From assembly GCA_021785795.1 (NCBI GenBank), contig JAJYEK010000042.1, forward strand, positions 1 through 28,215: a stretch of 28,215 nt of DNA. Reading direction: 5' to 3'. Source of the stretch: Pseudomonadota bacterium. GTDB lineage: Bacteria; Pseudomonadota; Gammaproteobacteria; Acidiferrobacterales; UBA6901. Shown in pieces: positions 13,849 to 22,683 of this stretch. The notes below the pieces were generated by a model. That model did no database searches. It worked only from the letters and a program-made list of their open reading frames with translations, and had not been told where the DNA came from. The first letter of the stretch is position 1. Every line of letters starts with the position of its first letter. A program made the translations under genes and the position numbers.

Positions 13849-14214
13849 ATGGCTCGCATTTACACCACTCAGCAGCGAATGCTCCCGTTCCACCGCAGCT
13901 TGTTGCTGCCTACGTTACTGGCGGGCGGGGAACGGGAGCTGGTGATACTCAACGCCATGGTGGCCTTTGCGATCATGAGCCTGGCGACGGGTCCGGCCCT
14001 GGCGACCGGGGCGGTTATGGGGATTGTAGGTCAAACGGTCGTCGTGCTGATGGCGAAGAGCGATCCGCAGATGCGCGCCGTCTATCAGCGCGCGCGCTTT
14101 TACCTCGACTATTACCGGGCGCAGAGCAGCCCTTGGGCGGCACCGAGTAAACAAGCCGGGTATTCTTATTTTTATGCAGTGGCCGAAAAGCTGGAAAACC
14201 TGATCCGGCGTTAG
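13849..14214 (+). CDS. trbD: TrbD/VirB3-like inner-membrane protein
   Basis: The 121-aa protein has a hydrophobic region at about 30-70 and lies between pilin and VirB4 genes, the fixed place of VirB3/TrbD. The C-terminal RARFYLDYYRAQSSPW stretch is soluble. It begins 3 nt after the pilin stop. Assignment rests mainly on size, membrane pattern and order. Confidence 0.8.
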   Translation: MARIYTTQQRMLPFHRSLLLPTLLAGGERELVILNAMVAFAIMSLATGPALATGAVMGIVGQTVVVLMAKSDPQMRAVYQRARFYLDYYRAQSSPWAAPSKQAGYSYFYAVAEKLENLIRR

Positions 14215-14223
14215 GGGGATTTG

Positions 14224-16656
14224 ATGTTAGCTACCAAGACATACCGATCCACGGCACCATCGCTGGCCGACCTCTTGCACTACGCCATGCTGGTCAACCC
14301 CGGCACGATGCTGCTGAAAGAGGGCAGCCTGATGGCCGTCTGGCGCTATCACGGACCAGACCCGGATTCGTCCGGGACGGGCGACCTTGCCGCTCTGGCG
14401 TCCACCATCAATAGCGCCTTGGCGCGGGTAGGCAATGGCTGGCTGTTACATGCCGACGCCATCCGCAAGCCCGCAGTGGATTACCCGGCGGCGAGTCGTA
14501 TGGCCTTCCCAGACCGAACCAATAAACTCATCGACAGCGAGCGCCGCAGGCAATACCAGCAAGTCGGCCAACATTATGAAAGCGCCTACTACCTGACCCT
14601 GACCTGGCTACCGCCCAGCGACAATGCCGCGCGCGCCATGAATATGCTGATCGACGATCCCGTCAGAAAAGAAGCCAGAACCCTAGATCAGCATATAGAG
14701 ACCTTTGAGCGCCATATTGAGAACACCACCGGCGTCCTAGTCGGCAGGCTAAAACTGGAGCGGTTGGAAGATGACGCGCTACTGACGTATATCCACAGCA
14801 CGATCACCGGCACCTACCACCCACTGGTCATGCGGCCGGAATATACCTATCTCGATGCGGTGCTGGGCTATGCCGACCTCGTGGGTGGTCTCAAGCCCCT
14901 TGTCGGGGGAAAGCATACGCGCGTCATTACTACCGCCGGATTCCCGGCCGCTCATTACCCCGGCATTCTTAGTCTGTTGGACCGTCTGCCCCTCACCTTC
15001 CGGTGGAACAGCCGGTTCATTTTTATGGACAGTGTTGAGGCCGAGCATCACCTAAAAATCTACTCAAGAAACTGGTTCCAGAAACGGCATACTTTGATGG
15101 ATTCGGCAGCGCGCGCTTTTGGGGTGCCTGCAGCAGACGCCAAGCCAGACCGGCACGCTTTGCGGCAGACAGATGACGCCGAAGAAGCCATCGCAGAGAA
15201 TAACGATGGTTCAGTGCGTTACGGATATTATACGGTTGTAGTGGTTGTCATGGAGGACAGCCAGGAAGTGGCGGACGAGTCCGCCAAGATGATCAGCAAT
15301 GCGCTCATGGAGCGCGGCTTCCCCGCGCGCATTGAGACGGTCAATGCCATTGAAGCCTATCTCGGCAGCCTGCCAGGGCACGGCCACGAGAATATCCGGC
15401 GGCCACTCATTCACACTCTGAGCCTCGCTGACTTGATGCCGACGACGGCCGTGTGGCCGGGTGCGGAGTATCACCCGTGCCCTTTTTATCCAGTGAAGAG
15501 TCCGCCGTTACTCATCGCGTCCGCAGCGGACACGACTCCCATGCGTTTGTCCCTGCATGTGGGCAGTAACGGCCATACGCTCATTGCCGGGCCTGTTGAT
15601 GCAGGCAAAAGCACCTTGCTGAACCTGCTGATGTCCTCGCACCTTCGTTATCCCAAGGCCGAGATCATCGGTTTCGACTACAAGAACTCAGCTTTTGCGC
15701 TTTGCGAAGCGTCCGGTGGAACCTATTACGATATTCTGACCCCTTCGCAAAATGTGGCGGAAGAGACGCCTTTCCTTGCGCCGCTGCTGCATGTGGACGA
15801 CGAAGGGGAGCGGGCTTGGGCCAAGGACTGGATCGAGGACGTGCTCGTGCTCAATGGCTTGACACCCACCCCGGCCCAGCGCAAGAAAATCCGCCAGGCA
15901 TTGGAGAAAGTCGCAGTCGCCGACCCGGATATGCGCTCACTATCCGCCTTTTGCACCAACGTACAGGACACCGCCATCAAGGAGGCCCTGGCGTACTACC
16001 AGGAAGGAATCCTCGATGCAGAAAGCGATGCTATCCAGGAGAGTAATTTCACGCTTTTTGAGATGCGGCACTTGATGGAACATGGGCCAAAGCTCGTTAT
16101 CCCGACCCTGCTGTACATGTTCCGGCGGATCACCCAGCGCCTGAAAGGGCAGCCCGTCATGATCCCGATGGATGAGGCGTGGTTCGTCCTGGCTCATGAG
16201 CTGTTCTCTGAAAAGCTGGCCGTCTGGCTCCGCACGATCCGCTCCATGAACGGGTATGTCGTACTGGCTACCCAGAGCCTTTCCGAAGCTGCGAAAAGCT
16301 CCATATCCCATATTCTACGCGAGACGTGCGCGACCAAGATTTTGTTGCCCAACACTCATGCCACGGATACTCAGAGCATACAGTTCTACCGCGACATGAA
16401 CCTTTCCGATGAACAAATTGAAATGCTCTCCATGCTCCAGAAAAAACGGCACTACTTCTATACCTCGGATCTCGGCGAGCGGGTTCTGGATCTGACGCTG
16501 GGACCCGTGGCCTTGGCGTTTGTCGGCGCGACCTCGATGGAGGACGTAAACATGGTGAAAAGTCTCAAGGCCGAGTATGGCGGGGTATGGCCTGCCGTTT
16601 GGTTAAGGAAAAAGGGGTTGAATGACGCGGCGACGGAATGGGAGGGGATGCAATGA
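14224..16656 (+). CDS. trbE: TrbE/VirB4 ATPase
   Basis: The 810-aa ATPase has an N-terminal CagE/VirB4-type region, Walker A GPVDAGKST at about 456-464, Walker B in PVMIPMDEAW and the Q-containing ATQSLSEA motif. VirB4 proteins energise pilus biogenesis and substrate transfer. The ATG at 14224 is preferred over TTG at 14221. The stop overlaps the next gene (ATGA). Sequence style is that of TrbE rather than TraC. Confidence 0.93.
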   Translation: MLATKTYRSTAPSLADLLHYAMLVNPGTMLLKEGSLMAVWRYHGPDPDSSGTGDLAALASTINSALARVGNGWLLHADAIRKPAVDYPAASRMAFPDRTNKLIDSERRRQYQQVGQHYESAYYLTLTWLPPSDNAARAMNMLIDDPVRKEARTLDQHIETFERHIENTTGVLVGRLKLERLEDDALLTYIHSTITGTYHPLVMRPEYTYLDAVLGYADLVGGLKPLVGGKHTRVITTAGFPAAHYPGILSLLDRLPLTFRWNSRFIFMDSVEAEHHLKIYSRNWFQKRHTLMDSAARAFGVPAADAKPDRHALRQTDDAEEAIAENNDGSVRYGYYTVVVVVMEDSQEVADESAKMISNALMERGFPARIETVNAIEAYLGSLPGHGHENIRRPLIHTLSLADLMPTTAVWPGAEYHPCPFYPVKSPPLLIASAADTTPMRLSLHVGSNGHTLIAGPVDAGKSTLLNLLMSSHLRYPKAEIIGFDYKNSAFALCEASGGTYYDILTPSQNVAEETPFLAPLLHVDDEGERAWAKDWIEDVLVLNGLTPTPAQRKKIRQALEKVAVADPDMRSLSAFCTNVQDTAIKEALAYYQEGILDAESDAIQESNFTLFEMRHLMEHGPKLVIPTLLYMFRRITQRLKGQPVMIPMDEAWFVLAHELFSEKLAVWLRTIRSMNGYVVLATQSLSEAAKSSISHILRETCATKILLPNTHATDTQSIQFYRDMNLSDEQIEMLSMLQKKRHYFYTSDLGERVLDLTLGPVALAFVGATSMEDVNMVKSLKAEYGGVWPAVWLRKKGLNDAATEWEGMQ

Positions 16657-17144
16657 TCGTCTACTACACGCCGCCAGCGGTAACGGCCGTAGCTCCGATA
16701 ACCGCGGCGACCGTGAATAACCTGCAAGCGATCCCCGCTGTACCCATTGTGCAGGTGCAACAGGTGAACCCCGGCAGTCCTATGCAACCTGTGCAGCAGA
16801 AACCGCGTGCGCGGACTTCCGTGCCTGTCTCCACGGCTGAACACGGCACAAGGAAAGGGCGGCCGTCACAATCCTGGCTCCAGGCGTCCGGCTTCCCGGC
16901 CGGGGTGCTGGCGTCCACTGACCAATGGCACCCGAACAAGTGGGTAGGCAGTGGCAAGGCCCCGCTCTATAAGGCGGTGAAAGCTATCACTGGATTGTCC
17001 GTGTCTTTGGGCGTGGGCGTGACGGGAGATACAAAAGTCCACTGGCTGATGCAATCCCGGTTGACCAGCCTGTATGCCGTAGCCCGTCAAGCTGGGGTGA
17101 TCATCGAGATCATGCCCCATACCGTCCGCATTATCAGCGGCTAA
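16653..17144 (+). CDS. Hypothetical protein with secretin N0/TcpQ-like C-terminus
   Basis: The 163-aa protein has a Pro/Gln-rich first half (residues 1-70) and a compact C-terminal domain (about 100-163) with the pattern of N0/STN-type domains: LYKAVKAITGLSVSL, a short strand, SRLTSLYAVARQAGVIIEIM and a terminal strand. Such domains occur in secretins and pilus proteins such as TcpQ/PilL. No signal peptide is visible, which argues against a periplasmic protein. GGAGGGG lies just upstream and it is coupled to trbE. The fold call is by eye and weak. Confidence 0.6.
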   Translation: MIVYYTPPAVTAVAPITAATVNNLQAIPAVPIVQVQQVNPGSPMQPVQQKPRARTSVPVSTAEHGTRKGRPSQSWLQASGFPAGVLASTDQWHPNKWVGSGKAPLYKAVKAITGLSVSLGVGVTGDTKVHWLMQSRLTSLYAVARQAGVIIEIMPHTVRIISG

Positions 17145-17155
17145 AGGAGATTCCT

Positions 17156-17881
17156 ATGAAGAAATTCGTGTTGCTGGCTTTACTCGTTGCGCCTGGTTGT
17201 GCCATGGCCGGAACGGTCATGGGAAACGGTGGCTCCACTTTCGCGGAGCAGCTTGTTCAGGAAACCACGTCCATGATGCAGTATGCTCGCCAGGCCCAGC
17301 AGTTGCAGCAGCAGATTCAGATGGTGTCTGACCAGGCCATGAATCTGGCGACCGTACCGCAAAGTCTCTGGAGTACTGCGTTGCTGCCCATTCAGGACCT
17401 GGCGAATCTGGAGCAGCAGATGCAGGGATATTCCTATAACCTGCAAAACACCATATCGCAGTTCTCGAACCAGTACCCCGGATGGAATAGCAGCGGATAC
17501 AACTATAACGGCCAGCTCTCTACCCTGGACAACTCCACGCTCCAGTCGATCCAGCAGGCGCTGCAAGTGGCCGGGCTGAATCCGAATGGTTACACGACTG
17601 CCCAGAATGCCATCAACAGCGCGACCGCCGCCGGGGCCACCAGTACGGGCCGACTGCAAGTACTGCAAGCCGCCACGGCCATCGCTGGCACGGAAGCCAG
17701 CCAGGCCAATCAACTGCTCGCCACGCAGCAGCAATACAACGCCGCGTCGGAGAAATATATGGCGACCAATCTACAAGAAACCGCGAACAATCAGCAGGTG
17801 ACGGAGCAGTTTTTTAGTCAGCCTACCGCACCGTTTACGGGCGGTGGCACGATCACCAACAGCCCAAATAATATACCGTAA
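17156..17881 (+). CDS. trbJ: TrbJ/VirB5 minor pilus protein
   Basis: The 241-aa protein has a signal peptide (MKKFVLLALLVAPGCAMAG, cleavage after AMA) and a long Gln-rich coiled helical body (QQLQQQIQ...), as in TrbJ/VirB5 pilus-tip proteins. AAAGGAG lies upstream. The last 25 residues are copied at the end of the next gene: a 73-bp DNA repeat with two mismatches. It precedes the exclusion-type lipoprotein and trbL, the order trbJ-K-L of known operons. Confidence 0.88.
   Translation: MKKFVLLALLVAPGCAMAGTVMGNGGSTFAEQLVQETTSMMQYARQAQQLQQQIQMVSDQAMNLATVPQSLWSTALLPIQDLANLEQQMQGYSYNLQNTISQFSNQYPGWNSSGYNYNGQLSTLDNSTLQSIQQALQVAGLNPNGYTTAQNAINSATAAGATSTGRLQVLQAATAIAGTEASQANQLLATQQQYNAASEKYMATNLQETANNQQVTEQFFSQPTAPFTGGGTITNSPNNIP
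17808..17880 (+). repeat. 73-bp direct repeat, trbJ copy
   Basis: This is identical at 71 of 73 positions to 18121-18193. It encodes the TrbJ C-terminus here and the lipoprotein C-terminus there, in the same reading frame, offset 313 bp. Confidence 0.95.
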
Positions 17882-17897
17882 TGAGGGAGGAACGGTC

Positions 17898-18194
17898 ATG
17901 CATATAATAAGCAAAGTTGTCGTTGTTTTCTGTGTCGTTGGTTTGGCTGGTTGTTCATCGAATAATAACGGACCAAGTGGTATGCACAAAGTAGCGTGGT
18001 ATGAAAAGCATAGCACGGCGCGCACCAAGGAAATAAAATGGTGCAATAATAATACGCCACGACAAACGCTTGCGGCATGTCAGAATGCTTATCAGGCAGA
18101 GAATACACGAGCGACAAAGAAGTTTTTTAGTCAGCCTACCACACCGTTTACGGGCGGTGGCACGGTCACCAACAGCCCAAATAATATACCGTAG
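17898..18194 (+). CDS. trbK: EexN/TrbK-type entry exclusion lipoprotein with TrbJ-derived tail
   Basis: The 98-aa lipoprotein has a signal and lipobox LAGC at about residues 16-19. The core has the EexN pattern VAWYEKHSTARTKEIKWCNNN...AACQNAYQAE with two conserved cysteines. These proteins block redundant transfer between cells carrying the same plasmid. It lies between trbJ and trbL, where trbK sits. GGGAGG 7 nt upstream sets the start. From residue ~75 it continues into a copy of the TrbJ tail (KFFSQPTTPFTGGG...), so the natural C-terminus was probably replaced when the segment was inserted or exchanged. Whether the fusion tail affects function is unknown. Confidence 0.8.
   Translation: MHIISKVVVVFCVVGLAGCSSNNNGPSGMHKVAWYEKHSTARTKEIKWCNNNTPRQTLAACQNAYQAENTRATKKFFSQPTTPFTGGGTVTNSPNNIP
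18121..18193 (+). repeat. 73-bp direct repeat, lipoprotein copy
   Basis: Second copy of 17808-17880, two mismatches. Together they bracket the exclusion gene as a cassette. Confidence 0.95.
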
Positions 18195-18204
18195 GATGCC
18201 AGCC

Positions 18205-19608
18205 ATGGACAAGAAGCGTGTATGCCTTGTTGCCGTTCTGATGATTATGACACTAACCATACCAGATGTTGCTATGGCAAAAGCCTTAACTACTGGCCTT
18301 TTGGCGCCATACCAAGCACAAGAACAGCAATGGTTCAGTGTTGTACAGCCGCTCGCCAGAAGTCTCTGGGTTTCACTTTTTCTTATTGAAATCGCTTGGT
18401 TCGGAATAAAACGTGTATTATTCAAGGTCGATATTCATAGCCTTATTCCTGCACTGGTAAAGACCATCCTCTTTGCTTCCTTTGGTTTAGCGTTTATCGA
18501 AAACGGGGCAACGTGGTTCCACGATATAGTTGCATCATTCGCTGAAATAGGTTTTAGGGCGGCGCATATATCACCAATTACACCAGGAACGATACTTTCC
18601 GATGGGATGAACGTATCAGCCGCACTGGTCAATGGTATGGGCAAGATCGGTGCGACTATGGCATCGAAGGGTATTCTTGGCGACCTCGTAGGAAATCCCG
18701 GTGTGATGATATTAGGCGGATTGTTCGGGATATTAATTATTCTGGCATTTATTGTTGTGGCGGCGGAATTTATCGTGATTCAGGTCATGAGCTATATTCT
18801 TTTTGGCGTCGGCATCATTATGCTTGGGTTCTCCGCCTTCCGGCCAGTGGCCTCTTTTGCTGAAAAGTATTTTTCAGCCGCCATATCCGTCGGTGTTCGC
18901 ATGATGATTTTGTATGTGATTGTCGGTATCGGCATGGGCATCGCGCAGTCCTGGCCCGCTGAGATAACCGCAAGCCCCACCTTCGACACAGCGCTTCTGG
19001 TCTTGGGTCAAGCGGCTATCTTTGGGTATCTCGCCGTCAAAATCCCTAGCCTGGCGGCAAGTCTTTTGCAAGGTTCTCTTAATTCCGGCGGCGGAGAATT
19101 GCTGGCTACGGCCGTAGGAGCTGGGATGGCCTTGGCGGGTGCCGCGTCCGTCACCGGAGAAGCGGTTAGAGGTGCTGCTAATCCCGTGATTGCCGCAGCC
19201 CGCGCTGGCGAGGCTATAGGAGAAACTGGAGGGACGTTCATGGGCACCGCCACTCGTGCGCCTGGCGTAGGCGGATCCTCTCAGACAAGGATGCCCACCG
19301 GCTCAGGCTTTGGCGCATCTTCACCCCATATGGGGAGCGCTGCCACGCCATCCTCTGGTGCTGGGCCTAAGCCCTCTTCGGGTGGCGCAGGCAGTGCAAG
19401 TCCGATGCCCCCCAAAGGAAATCCAAACAATATCCAGCCGAAGTTTGCGGACAGTGGTCCCGAAAATGACAAACGGCCCAAGCCAGCCAGTCGCGGAACT
19501 GATGCTATCACAGCGCTGCATCATGCTACCTCTGGCGTCAACTCGGCAGTGGATAAAACGCCTACACAAGGCATATCCCCGAAGTTCGACGCATCGCGCG
19601 ATGAGTGA
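18205..19608 (+). CDS. trbL: TrbL/VirB6 polytopic channel protein
   Basis: The 467-aa protein has a signal-like N-terminus (MDKKRVCLVAVLMIMTL, AMA), at least five further membrane segments between about 40 and 300, and a long Gly/Ser/Pro-rich hydrophilic tail, as in TrbL. It forms part of the inner-membrane pore. An ATG at 18196 is an alternative start; the reading frame further upstream is the trbK region in another frame and is not expected to be translated. There is no strong ribosome site, so it may depend on coupling to trbK. Confidence 0.85.
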   Translation: MDKKRVCLVAVLMIMTLTIPDVAMAKALTTGLLAPYQAQEQQWFSVVQPLARSLWVSLFLIEIAWFGIKRVLFKVDIHSLIPALVKTILFASFGLAFIENGATWFHDIVASFAEIGFRAAHISPITPGTILSDGMNVSAALVNGMGKIGATMASKGILGDLVGNPGVMILGGLFGILIILAFIVVAAEFIVIQVMSYILFGVGIIMLGFSAFRPVASFAEKYFSAAISVGVRMMILYVIVGIGMGIAQSWPAEITASPTFDTALLVLGQAAIFGYLAVKIPSLAASLLQGSLNSGGGELLATAVGAGMALAGAASVTGEAVRGAANPVIAAARAGEAIGETGGTFMGTATRAPGVGGSSQTRMPTGSGFGASSPHMGSAATPSSGAGPKPSSGGAGSASPMPPKGNPNNIQPKFADSGPENDKRPKPASRGTDAITALHHATSGVNSAVDKTPTQGISPKFDASRDE

Positions 19609-19619
19609 GGGAATAATGT

Positions 19620-19898
19620 ATGTCTGAGTTCAACGAAACGCGCGGTTTACTCACCGCCCTATGGAAAGAACTGAAAGCCTTCAAGCGTGAGCAGCCAAAG
19701 GAATATCTGTTTACCAAGCGATTTAATCTATTCCTTGTGCTCCCGATGATTTTGGCTGACTTCGGTATTTTGCATGTGCTTGGTTATGGCTGGCTGGGTA
19801 TGATCTCCGCCATCGTTTTCGGCATTGCGGGTGCTGCTATCACCATCCCGATATTTATGCGTTTTTTTCATTACCAATCAGGAGCCGACCTAAAATGA
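19620..19898 (+). CDS. Hypothetical two-segment membrane protein in trb operon
   Basis: The 92-aa protein has a charged N-terminus (KELKAFKREQPKEY) and two hydrophobic segments (about 34-55 and 59-80). The stop overlaps the trbF start by 4 nt (ATGA). It lies at the trbL-trbF junction, where some trb operons carry extra small genes. No named family recognised. Confidence 0.7.
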   Translation: MSEFNETRGLLTALWKELKAFKREQPKEYLFTKRFNLFLVLPMILADFGILHVLGYGWLGMISAIVFGIAGAAITIPIFMRFFHYQSGADLK

Positions 19899-20584
19899 GC
19901 CTATTTAATCGTGACCGACCCACAAAAGATGCAGCGCCGCCGGATTTGGCGATGAATCCTTACATAGCCGCCCGGCGGGAATGGGTGGAGCGATACGGCG
20001 ATTATGTCAATATCGCCAAAATCGCCAGCGTAGTCGCCATAGTGGCCGTGATCGGGTATATCCCGCTGGTTTACGGCCTGGTCCACGAGGCCGACCGGAC
20101 CCATACCGTCACCAGAATTATCGAAGTCAACAAACTCGGCCAGGCGCGCGCGGTTGAGCCGGTCACAGTATCCGGCATCCCAGGTTATGTCGTGCGCCAT
20201 CAAATCGCTAACTGGATTGTGCTCACGCATGAGGTCATAAGTGACCCCATCGCGGAGAAAAAACTGGTGGATGAAGCGACCGGCATGGTCACGCAAAGCG
20301 CGTTGGGGCCACTCGACAAGTGGTGGAAGCCGCGCAATCCCATGCTGAAACTGCGCACGGAATCGGTGGCTGTGGACGTAACCAGTGCCGTGCCATTGTC
20401 GCCGCATACTTACCAAGTCCAGTGGACGCAAACGACCTACACACTAACCGGCCGCATCGACAAGGTTTCCCATTGGCAGGGCATTATCGGCTATACGGTG
20501 ATCTCCCCTGTTACGGGATCCGAACAGCTTAATAACCCGCTGGGAATCTATGTCACGCACTTCGCTTGGAATCGGATTTTATAG
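19895..20584 (+). CDS. trbF: TrbF/VirB8 inner-membrane assembly protein
   Basis: The 229-aa protein has a short cytoplasmic N-terminus, one membrane segment (about 40-62) and a periplasmic VirB8-like domain ending in NPLGIYVTHFAWNRIL, a typical TrbF ending. It nucleates the inner-membrane complex. Its ribosome site AGGAGCCGACC (19880-19890) lies inside the preceding gene. Confidence 0.9.
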   Translation: MSLFNRDRPTKDAAPPDLAMNPYIAARREWVERYGDYVNIAKIASVVAIVAVIGYIPLVYGLVHEADRTHTVTRIIEVNKLGQARAVEPVTVSGIPGYVVRHQIANWIVLTHEVISDPIAEKKLVDEATGMVTQSALGPLDKWWKPRNPMLKLRTESVAVDVTSAVPLSPHTYQVQWTQTTYTLTGRIDKVSHWQGIIGYTVISPVTGSEQLNNPLGIYVTHFAWNRIL

Positions 20585-20594
20585 GAGCCGACCG

Positions 20595-21485
20595 ATGAAA
20601 AAAAACACTGCAATTATCGCCGCCGTCGCTTTGGCTCTGCCCCTGTCCGCATGGGCACAAACCAGCGCGCAAATTTACCAGCAGGCCCTCAAGGAGGGTG
20701 CCGTCATCCAGGCCAACAATCAGCGACAGGCCGTGGAGCGCGTTGTCAGAATGTATAGCCGCGATAACGATGCGGCATACAAGCCTATTGTCTTGCCGTC
20801 CGGTACGGTGCTCTATCCCTACGGGAATGTCTGGCCGACCGTGCTCTGCGCCCCTCTGCACGCTTGCGTCATCCAGTTGGGGCGCGGCCAAAAGATAAAA
20901 AATGTCTCCATAGGTAATGTGCCGGGTTGGCAGAGCAGTCCGGCCATGACGAATGACCGGGAAGAAATCGTCGTCAAGCCGGTCGGATACGGACCGGAGT
21001 ACAACACCAATATGGTCGTCACTACGCAAGACAAGACCTATTACCTCAACCTAGTCAGCGACAAGAGCGCCTATATCCCGATGATCGGCTTTTATTACCC
21101 GGCTGAAATGGTGCAGAACTGGGCGCAAAAATATCACGCCATGGCTCAGAATGCCGCCAAGACGAAAGCCTTGACCGTGGGTACATTACCGAATTTGTCC
21201 GTTAAGAATCTGGACTTCGCTTGGCATTGGCACGGCAACGGCACCAAGCCTGTGCGGGTTTTCTCAGCAGAAAACCACACTTATATCCAGATTCCGAAGG
21301 TGGACAACGCGCCGGTCATTTTCTCGCACTATGACGGCAAGGACATACTGATTAACTATCAGTACAAGTCCCCGTATTACGTGGTAGATGCCGTACCGCA
21401 GGAGCTGGTACTGGTGTCTGGCGTCGGCGGCCATCAAAAGCGCGAAGTCATCAAGCAAGGCCCCGCCCGCAAAACGTGGTGGTAA
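20595..21485 (+). CDS. trbG: TrbG/VirB9 outer-membrane core protein
   Basis: The 296-aa protein has a signal peptide (MKKNTAIIAAVALALPLSAWA) and a C-terminal beta-rich VirB9 domain (RVFSAENHTYIQIP...YVVDAVPQELVL). It forms the outer-membrane ring with TrbI. AGGAGCCGACC (20583-20593) fixes the start at 20595 rather than at the earlier frame start. No separate TrbH/VirB7 lipoprotein lies between this gene and trbI. Confidence 0.9.
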   Translation: MKKNTAIIAAVALALPLSAWAQTSAQIYQQALKEGAVIQANNQRQAVERVVRMYSRDNDAAYKPIVLPSGTVLYPYGNVWPTVLCAPLHACVIQLGRGQKIKNVSIGNVPGWQSSPAMTNDREEIVVKPVGYGPEYNTNMVVTTQDKTYYLNLVSDKSAYIPMIGFYYPAEMVQNWAQKYHAMAQNAAKTKALTVGTLPNLSVKNLDFAWHWHGNGTKPVRVFSAENHTYIQIPKVDNAPVIFSHYDGKDILINYQYKSPYYVVDAVPQELVLVSGVGGHQKREVIKQGPARKTWW

Positions 21486-21494
21486 GGAGGCGAT

Positions 21495-22670
21495 ATGAGC
21501 ACCATAGACCCCATCAATCCGCAGCCACCGCGTCCGGCCAGCCTCAGCAACAAGATCATCTACATCATTGTAGGCGGCCTGCTTGTCGTGGGCGTGATAG
21601 CATATCTGATGTTTTCGGGTGTCCATTCGACAACGGCAAAGCCCGCAGCATCCGCCAGTCAGACTCCGGCATCACCGACAAGTGATAGCTGGATCAACCA
21701 GAAGATCCCGCCTATTCCGGCATCCACAGCAACCGGCCCAGCACGCGGTTTGTCGAACGCGGCACAGACAGCAGGAGGAGCGCAAGGCAATCTGCCCCCC
21801 GCATCCGGGCGGTCAACTGGTGCCGCGCAGACGGCGGCGCAGCGCGCGGCCGCAAAAAAAGCCAGGCTGAAAGCCATGGAAAAGGCGAGCCTCAGTGTGC
21901 CGGGTTTTGGGGCGTCCACCGCGCCAGCCGCTCCGGCGGCAGCGGCCGCAGCCCCCCTTCAAGTCGCTGCACATCGGCCAAAGCCTCAAGGGGCCGTTCC
22001 GGCCGCCAGTGGCCCGCAAGGCAAGTTCCTGGCCGCAGCCGCCGCCAAGCAGTCGGACTATCTTGACGCCCAAGTTGAAAAACCGCTTTCGCCCTACGAG
22101 CTGCAAGCCGGTACGGTCATACCGGCAACGCTGATCACGGGTATCAAGAGTGGCATATCGGGCCAGGTCACAGCGATGGTGCGCCAACCGGTCTACGGAT
22201 CCATCAATGGCCGATATGTCCTGGTGCCCGCCGGGACGAAAATCATCGGCGTGTATGACAACAATGTGCTCATGGGCCAAAAACGGGTGCTAGTCGCCTG
22301 GACGCGCCTGATTTTTCCTAATGGGTCTTATATCAACATTGGTGGTATGCCTGGCGCAGGTCTCCGGGGGTACGCGGGGCTGCATGATCTTGTGAACGAC
22401 CACTATTGGACGATTTTTAAGGATGCGTTCCTCTTGTCCATGGTGAATGTCGGCATTGCCTTGTCGCAGCCGCAGCAGAGCATTTTGAGCACGCAAAGCT
22501 ATGGCTCCACGGCAGCGCAGGCGCTTGCTTCCGAGGTCGGACAGGTCTCTACCCAATTCCTGACACAGGCGATGAATATAGCCCCTACCCTAACGATAAG
22601 ACCAGGCTTTCTGATGAATGTGATGGTCACAAAGGATATTGTTTTCCCCGGCCCTTATGGGCGTTCATAA
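21495..22670 (+). CDS. trbI: TrbI/VirB10 envelope-spanning protein
   Basis: The 391-aa protein has one N-terminal membrane segment (about 18-38), an Ala/Pro/Gln-rich linker (45-175) crossing the periplasm and a C-terminal TrbI domain starting SPYELQAGTVIPATLITGI. It links inner-membrane energy to the outer-membrane pore. AAGGAGG precedes the ATG by about 5 nt. Confidence 0.93.
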   Translation: MSTIDPINPQPPRPASLSNKIIYIIVGGLLVVGVIAYLMFSGVHSTTAKPAASASQTPASPTSDSWINQKIPPIPASTATGPARGLSNAAQTAGGAQGNLPPASGRSTGAAQTAAQRAAAKKARLKAMEKASLSVPGFGASTAPAAPAAAAAAPLQVAAHRPKPQGAVPAASGPQGKFLAAAAAKQSDYLDAQVEKPLSPYELQAGTVIPATLITGIKSGISGQVTAMVRQPVYGSINGRYVLVPAGTKIIGVYDNNVLMGQKRVLVAWTRLIFPNGSYINIGGMPGAGLRGYAGLHDLVNDHYWTIFKDAFLLSMVNVGIALSQPQQSILSTQSYGSTAAQALASEVGQVSTQFLTQAMNIAPTLTIRPGFLMNVMVTKDIVFPGPYGRS

Positions 22671-22683
22671 AAGGAATTATTTA

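Noticed and set aside
1062..20593. Identical ribosome-site block AGGAGCCGACC before ardC, trbF and trbG
   Set aside because: Striking, but a near match also occurs inside a coding region at 9126, so chance or codon bias cannot be excluded.
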